Assembly (NCBI GenBank): GCA_002914805.1
Contig: JXTB01000292.1
Location: 122,593-186,592 of the forward strand
Direction: 5' to 3'
DNA: 64,000 bases
From: Parasponia andersonii
Taxonomy: Eukaryota; Streptophyta; Magnoliopsida; Rosales; Cannabaceae
This document shows, piece after piece, positions 60,817 to 64,000 of this stretch (its first letter is position 1; every line of letters begins with the position of its first letter). Under the pieces are notes generated by a model that saw only the letters and a program-made list of their open reading frames with translations, was not told the origin of the DNA and did no database searches. Position numbers and translations under genes: made by a program.

Positions 60817-60922
60817 CTGAAAAGTGAAGAAGAAGCAAAAGTATAGGCGGCGTAGGGCTTCTTAAAAACTTCGTATTTGGTATTATTGAGCAAGAAGTGA
60901 AGAATAGGATGTCGTAGAAGAG
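60000..60922 (+). promoter_or_regulatory. upstream region and 5' UTR of the trihelix gene
   Basis: Contains an (AT)n run at 60478-60505, an A run at 60719-60740 and a (GA)n run at 60785-60814, about 110 bases upstream of the start codon. GA repeats of this kind are common near plant transcription starts. A Tat LTR ends only 0.9 kb upstream. No certain TATA box. Confidence 0.4.
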
Positions 60923-62857
60923 ATGTACGGTTGGGGAGACGATGAAAAGGAGAGGATAAGAGCGATGGTGATGGGGCCTTCAGCACAGGGGCAGGGGCAG
61001 GGCCAGGGGGCGTGGGGCCAGGAGGAGACCAAGGAGCTTATCAGGATTCGTACGGAACTGGAGAGGGACTCCACTGTGGTCAAGCGCAGCAAGGCTCTGT
61101 GGGACGCTGTCAGCTCCATGATGTTGGAGAGAGGCTTCATTCGAACTCCCGATCAGTGCAAGTGCAAGTGGAAGAACCTTCTCAACCGCTACAAGGTAAA
61201 CACCCACTCGCTCATTTCGCTTTTCTTTTATTTTTATTTTTATTTTTTTAAAAAAAAAAAAAAAAAAGGATTTTCGGTATTAGTGGCATGTTTATTACTC
61301 CCTAATGAAACCAAATTTGCGAAAGGAAGGAAAGCGTTTAGTGAGAGAATGGATCAAAAATTGAGCTACCATCTCCTTATGGAACCAATTTGTGTCCTAA
61401 ATGTTTGAGTGTTTAAAGTAAGTAAACAGGTGAAATGTGAAATCATTCCCTTATTTCCATTNNNNNNNNNNNNNNTTCTTTTTCTTTTCTTTTCTTTTCT
61501 TTTTTCATTGTTTGTATTCAAAGTGATTGTTATTGGATATTGCAAATCTTGATGTCAATTTTATTTTTGTTTAAGATCTTCGTTTTTCTTCTTTTATTAG
61601 GGGTTTTCTTAGGAATGATAAGATAGTAGAATACTGCGATGACGATATAGGCCTTTCTAGTTGATTTTTGGGTTTGGATGCTTCAAGAGCCAGAATATTC
61701 ACATGTTGAGGGTGAAAAGTACTGCATTATGAATGAAAAGGCTTAGCAACATAAGATATTAGGGCTTGGGCCTCTCTACCTATTGGCTATTGTCAATTAG
61801 TTTTGGGGGTGGATGCTTCTTAGGCTGTTTACTAATCTGAACTGAGAATAATCATAGAAGCAAAGGGTTTTGAGAGGAATCAGAATGAATCAACGTTTCT
61901 GCCCATTTGTCTCATCCATTTTCACATCCATTCAAATGGGTGTTTGTTTCAATACTTCTCATTTGTGTTTGTTTTAACAATTCAGCGTCTCTATTCAAAT
62001 GGCCCATGCTTAATTTTTACCATTAGAATGGACTTTTTGTTCTTGAACTGAGAATGCATATCCAGATGGACGATATGGGGCTCAGTTTTTGTTTGCCAAT
62101 TTATCAGCTTTATGCCTTGCATGATACTTTCAATCTAATATGGTTTGCAATTTTTCAGTAAATTGATTCTTGACATCGATGTGTGTTGGTGCTTATTTTC
62201 AACTTGTTCTTCCTTATCGGGGGTATTAGTTTGTCTTTCTCAGTAGGATAAATTTGTACCATGAATCAGGGAAAGGAAACATCTGATCCAGAAAACGGTC
62301 GACAATGTCCATTCTTTGATGAGTTGCATGCGCTATTTACTGAAAGGCAGAAGAACATGCAGCGATTGCTTCTTGAATCTGAAATAGGTTCTCCTCGGTC
62401 TAGGAAAAAGATGAAGAAATCAAGTACCTCAGATGATTTCTCAGAAAATGAAGAGAATGATCAAGATGAAACTGATGAGGAGACGCCTACTAGAAGCAAT
62501 CATCGGAAAAGGAAGACCAAAAAAATTGCTCTGGACAAGTCTTCTAAAGCTGCCAATACTGCACGTGCTAAAAGTGAGACTGAGATCCAGGTAATGCTTA
62601 AGCAATTCTTTCAGCAGCAGCAGAGGATGGAGAAGCAGTGGATGGAAATGATGGAAAGGCGTGCATATGAGCAGCAGTTGTTTGAGCAGGAATGGCGACA
62701 GTCAATGGAAAAGCTTGAGAGGGAAAGATTAATGATGGAGCAGGCCTGGAGGGAGAGGGAAGAACAGAGGAGGATAAGAGAAGAGAGCCGAGCTGAGAGG
62801 AGGGATGCCCTCTTAACTACCCTTTTAAACAGTCTTCTCGGTGAAAACAATCTCTGA
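60923..62857 (+). CDS. trihelix transcription factor, GT-3a/GT-3b-like
   Basis: Two exons, 60923-61195 and 62270-62857, joined in phase 0 across a 1074-bp GT-AG intron, give 286 residues, about the size of Arabidopsis GT-3b. The trihelix DNA-binding domain spans about residues 29-91 with the three spaced tryptophans W31, W60 and W83 (QEETKELIRIRTELERD, KALWDAVSSMM, QCKCKWKNLLNRYK). The amphipathic fourth helix follows (CPFFDELHALF, 104-114). Next come a basic SRKKMKK, an acidic stretch (about 142-166) and a second basic cluster HRKRKTKK, likely nuclear signals. A long C-terminal coiled coil (about 190-280, WREREEQRRIREESRAERRD) should allow dimer formation. The family binds GT elements; GT-3b is known from stress and pathogen responses. 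GT-3a or GT-3b orthology is not resolved. The glycine-glutamine run at 22-29 is unusual. Confidence 0.92.
61462..61475. other. assembly gap of 14 N in the trihelix intron
   Basis: Fourteen N between a T-rich and a (TTTTC)n-like stretch; probably an unresolved simple repeat. The coding exons are not touched. Confidence 0.95.
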
Positions 62858-63760
62858 ACGTGGATAGGTGGAGGGTATCACCACCCATCACCCCTTGGAT
62901 CTCTTATGATATTTCTGTTTTTACTTTACGGTATACCGGCATAACAGCGAAAGACTGATATGGATTTTTTATTTTTTCCCTGTTTTGGGCATGAAAATAG
63001 GTTTCTTTATAGCTGTTTTAGTTGCATAGCCTCTCAGGAATCAGGATTCAGATAATGTTCTTTTGTGTGTGTACACTGTTTGAATTTTTGTTGTTATGCC
63101 TAAGTGGCGAAAGAAGTGGAACAGGAAAAAAAACGCACATTCTGATGTCATGTTGAGTTTTAACAAGTGTAATCATTTGCATCTTATAACAAATGAAGAT
63201 GCCAATGTAAGAAGTGTTTAATTTATATACGATCGTCACCGTGTTACTTGTTTCTCCTTGAGAGAGATGAAAATCAAGTCAAATAATTTCGATAAATGGT
63301 GAATTTACTGGTGTTTGGAACTAACAGATTTTGGTGTTACGAGTGTGGAACTCTAAATTCACTGAATCTCTGTCCCGCCCTCAAATCATGTAATAGAATA
63401 CCATAGTGAAGAGAGGNATTTTTTTTGATGGAATTCAACATTGATGAAATTCGTAGCAAAGGGTACCTACGGTTGCAACATTTGAGCCCAATTTCTACGT
63501 TAACATAAAAATGTATCGATTTGGTTAAAGTAGATGGTGAATTGGATCAAATATGGGATTGTAAACTTTCCTCTAGTCTACAGGGATGATATTAAATGAA
63601 TTCAATTGCAAATTTGATCAGATAATGCGAGCTCGCTGATTTTGCTAACTCAGTGGAGTTGTATACACAATGCCTTGTATTTTTTTCTTACTTATTTACA
63701 TCATGGAAAAAGCAGCAGGTAGACAAGATGGAAGCTAAAAGAAGACCAGTAGTTTCCCCT
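62858..63760. other. 3' UTR of the trihelix gene and intergenic DNA
   Basis: No further gene seen. A single n lies near 63418. Confidence 0.45.
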
Positions 63761-63799
63761 CTAGTAAGAGTATGACTGCTCTTTTGAAGCCTGCTGCTT
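63761..63799 (-). CDS. possible last exon of a minus-strand gene entering from the right
   Basis: After an acceptor TTGGCTTACAG on the minus strand, 12 codons (KQQASKEQSYSY) run to a TAG at 63763-63761. The rest of the gene would lie further right. The exon is too short to identify and rests only on the splice signal and the polar, tyrosine-ending tail. Confidence 0.25.
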   Translation of the reverse strand, partial: KQQASKEQSYSY

Positions 63800-64000
63800 C
63801 TGTAAGCCAAATAAGGGCGATTAAGTCGTCTCTCTTTTTTTTTTTTTTGAAGGAAGTTTTCATTTGGAAGGTTTCAGAACAAACGATCATTCATTAACAC
63901 AGGAACAAAAGGTTTTATCTTTGAATCTTTGAAAACATTAGTCTAAGACGTTCAGTTGTAACTAGTAATTACAAGCAACCTTGCATACCCAGGCGTAATA

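Noticed and set aside
1-64000. CRISPR arrays, rRNA or tRNA genes
   Set aside because: No regularly spaced identical repeats with unique spacers, and no tRNA box A/B pair or rRNA sequence was recognised.

Overview
This is plant nuclear DNA, most likely from a eudicot. Three host genes match plant families closely (an F-box/kelch protein, a phytochrome-interacting ankyrin protein and a GT-3-type trihelix factor). They have short exons with GT-AG introns and sit as GC-richer islands in very AT-rich DNA crowded with repeats. There are no bacterial features. The sequence holds two assembly gaps: one N at 52562 and 14 N at 61462-61475, plus a single n near 63418.

Layout. 1-10931: a large Ty3/gypsy element of the Tat (Retand-like) lineage on the minus strand, running off the left edge. 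10932-20144: AT-rich intergenic DNA with inverted-repeat elements and a hAT-type element. 20180-21304: an intronless F-box/kelch gene. 21305-33400: intergenic DNA with more inverted-repeat elements, a short Ty1/copia relic at 26132-27628 and a 29-bp minisatellite. 33470-35116 (minus): an ankyrin-repeat gene of the PIA1/PIA2 family with three exons. 35816-50391: a transposon-rich tract with a Mutator-like element, a LINE relic, a Helitron helicase relic, a candidate signal-peptide exon, two related inverted-repeat elements, two long LTR-like sequences and a second hAT-type element. 50392-59999: a second Tat-lineage element on the plus strand, lacking its 5' part. 60923-62857: a two-exon trihelix transcription factor gene. 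63761-63799: a possible last exon of a minus-strand gene that enters from the right.

How parts relate. The three host genes are unlinked in function as far as the sequence shows: protein turnover (SCF E3 adaptor), light-signalling or ankyrin scaffold, and DNA binding. The two Tat elements share one architecture: gag-pol in one direction, then an array of about 100-111 bp tandem repeats, then a multi-exon gene on the opposite strand. That gene encodes a Transposase_28-like domain and a coiled coil. In the right-hand copy it is preceded by its own TATA box. This antisense gene is the most interesting system here. It appears in both copies with introns at the same places, so it is a stable part of the family and not noise.

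All positions come from reading the sequence by eye. Boundaries of inverted-repeat elements without a target-site duplication are approximate. No database search was run.
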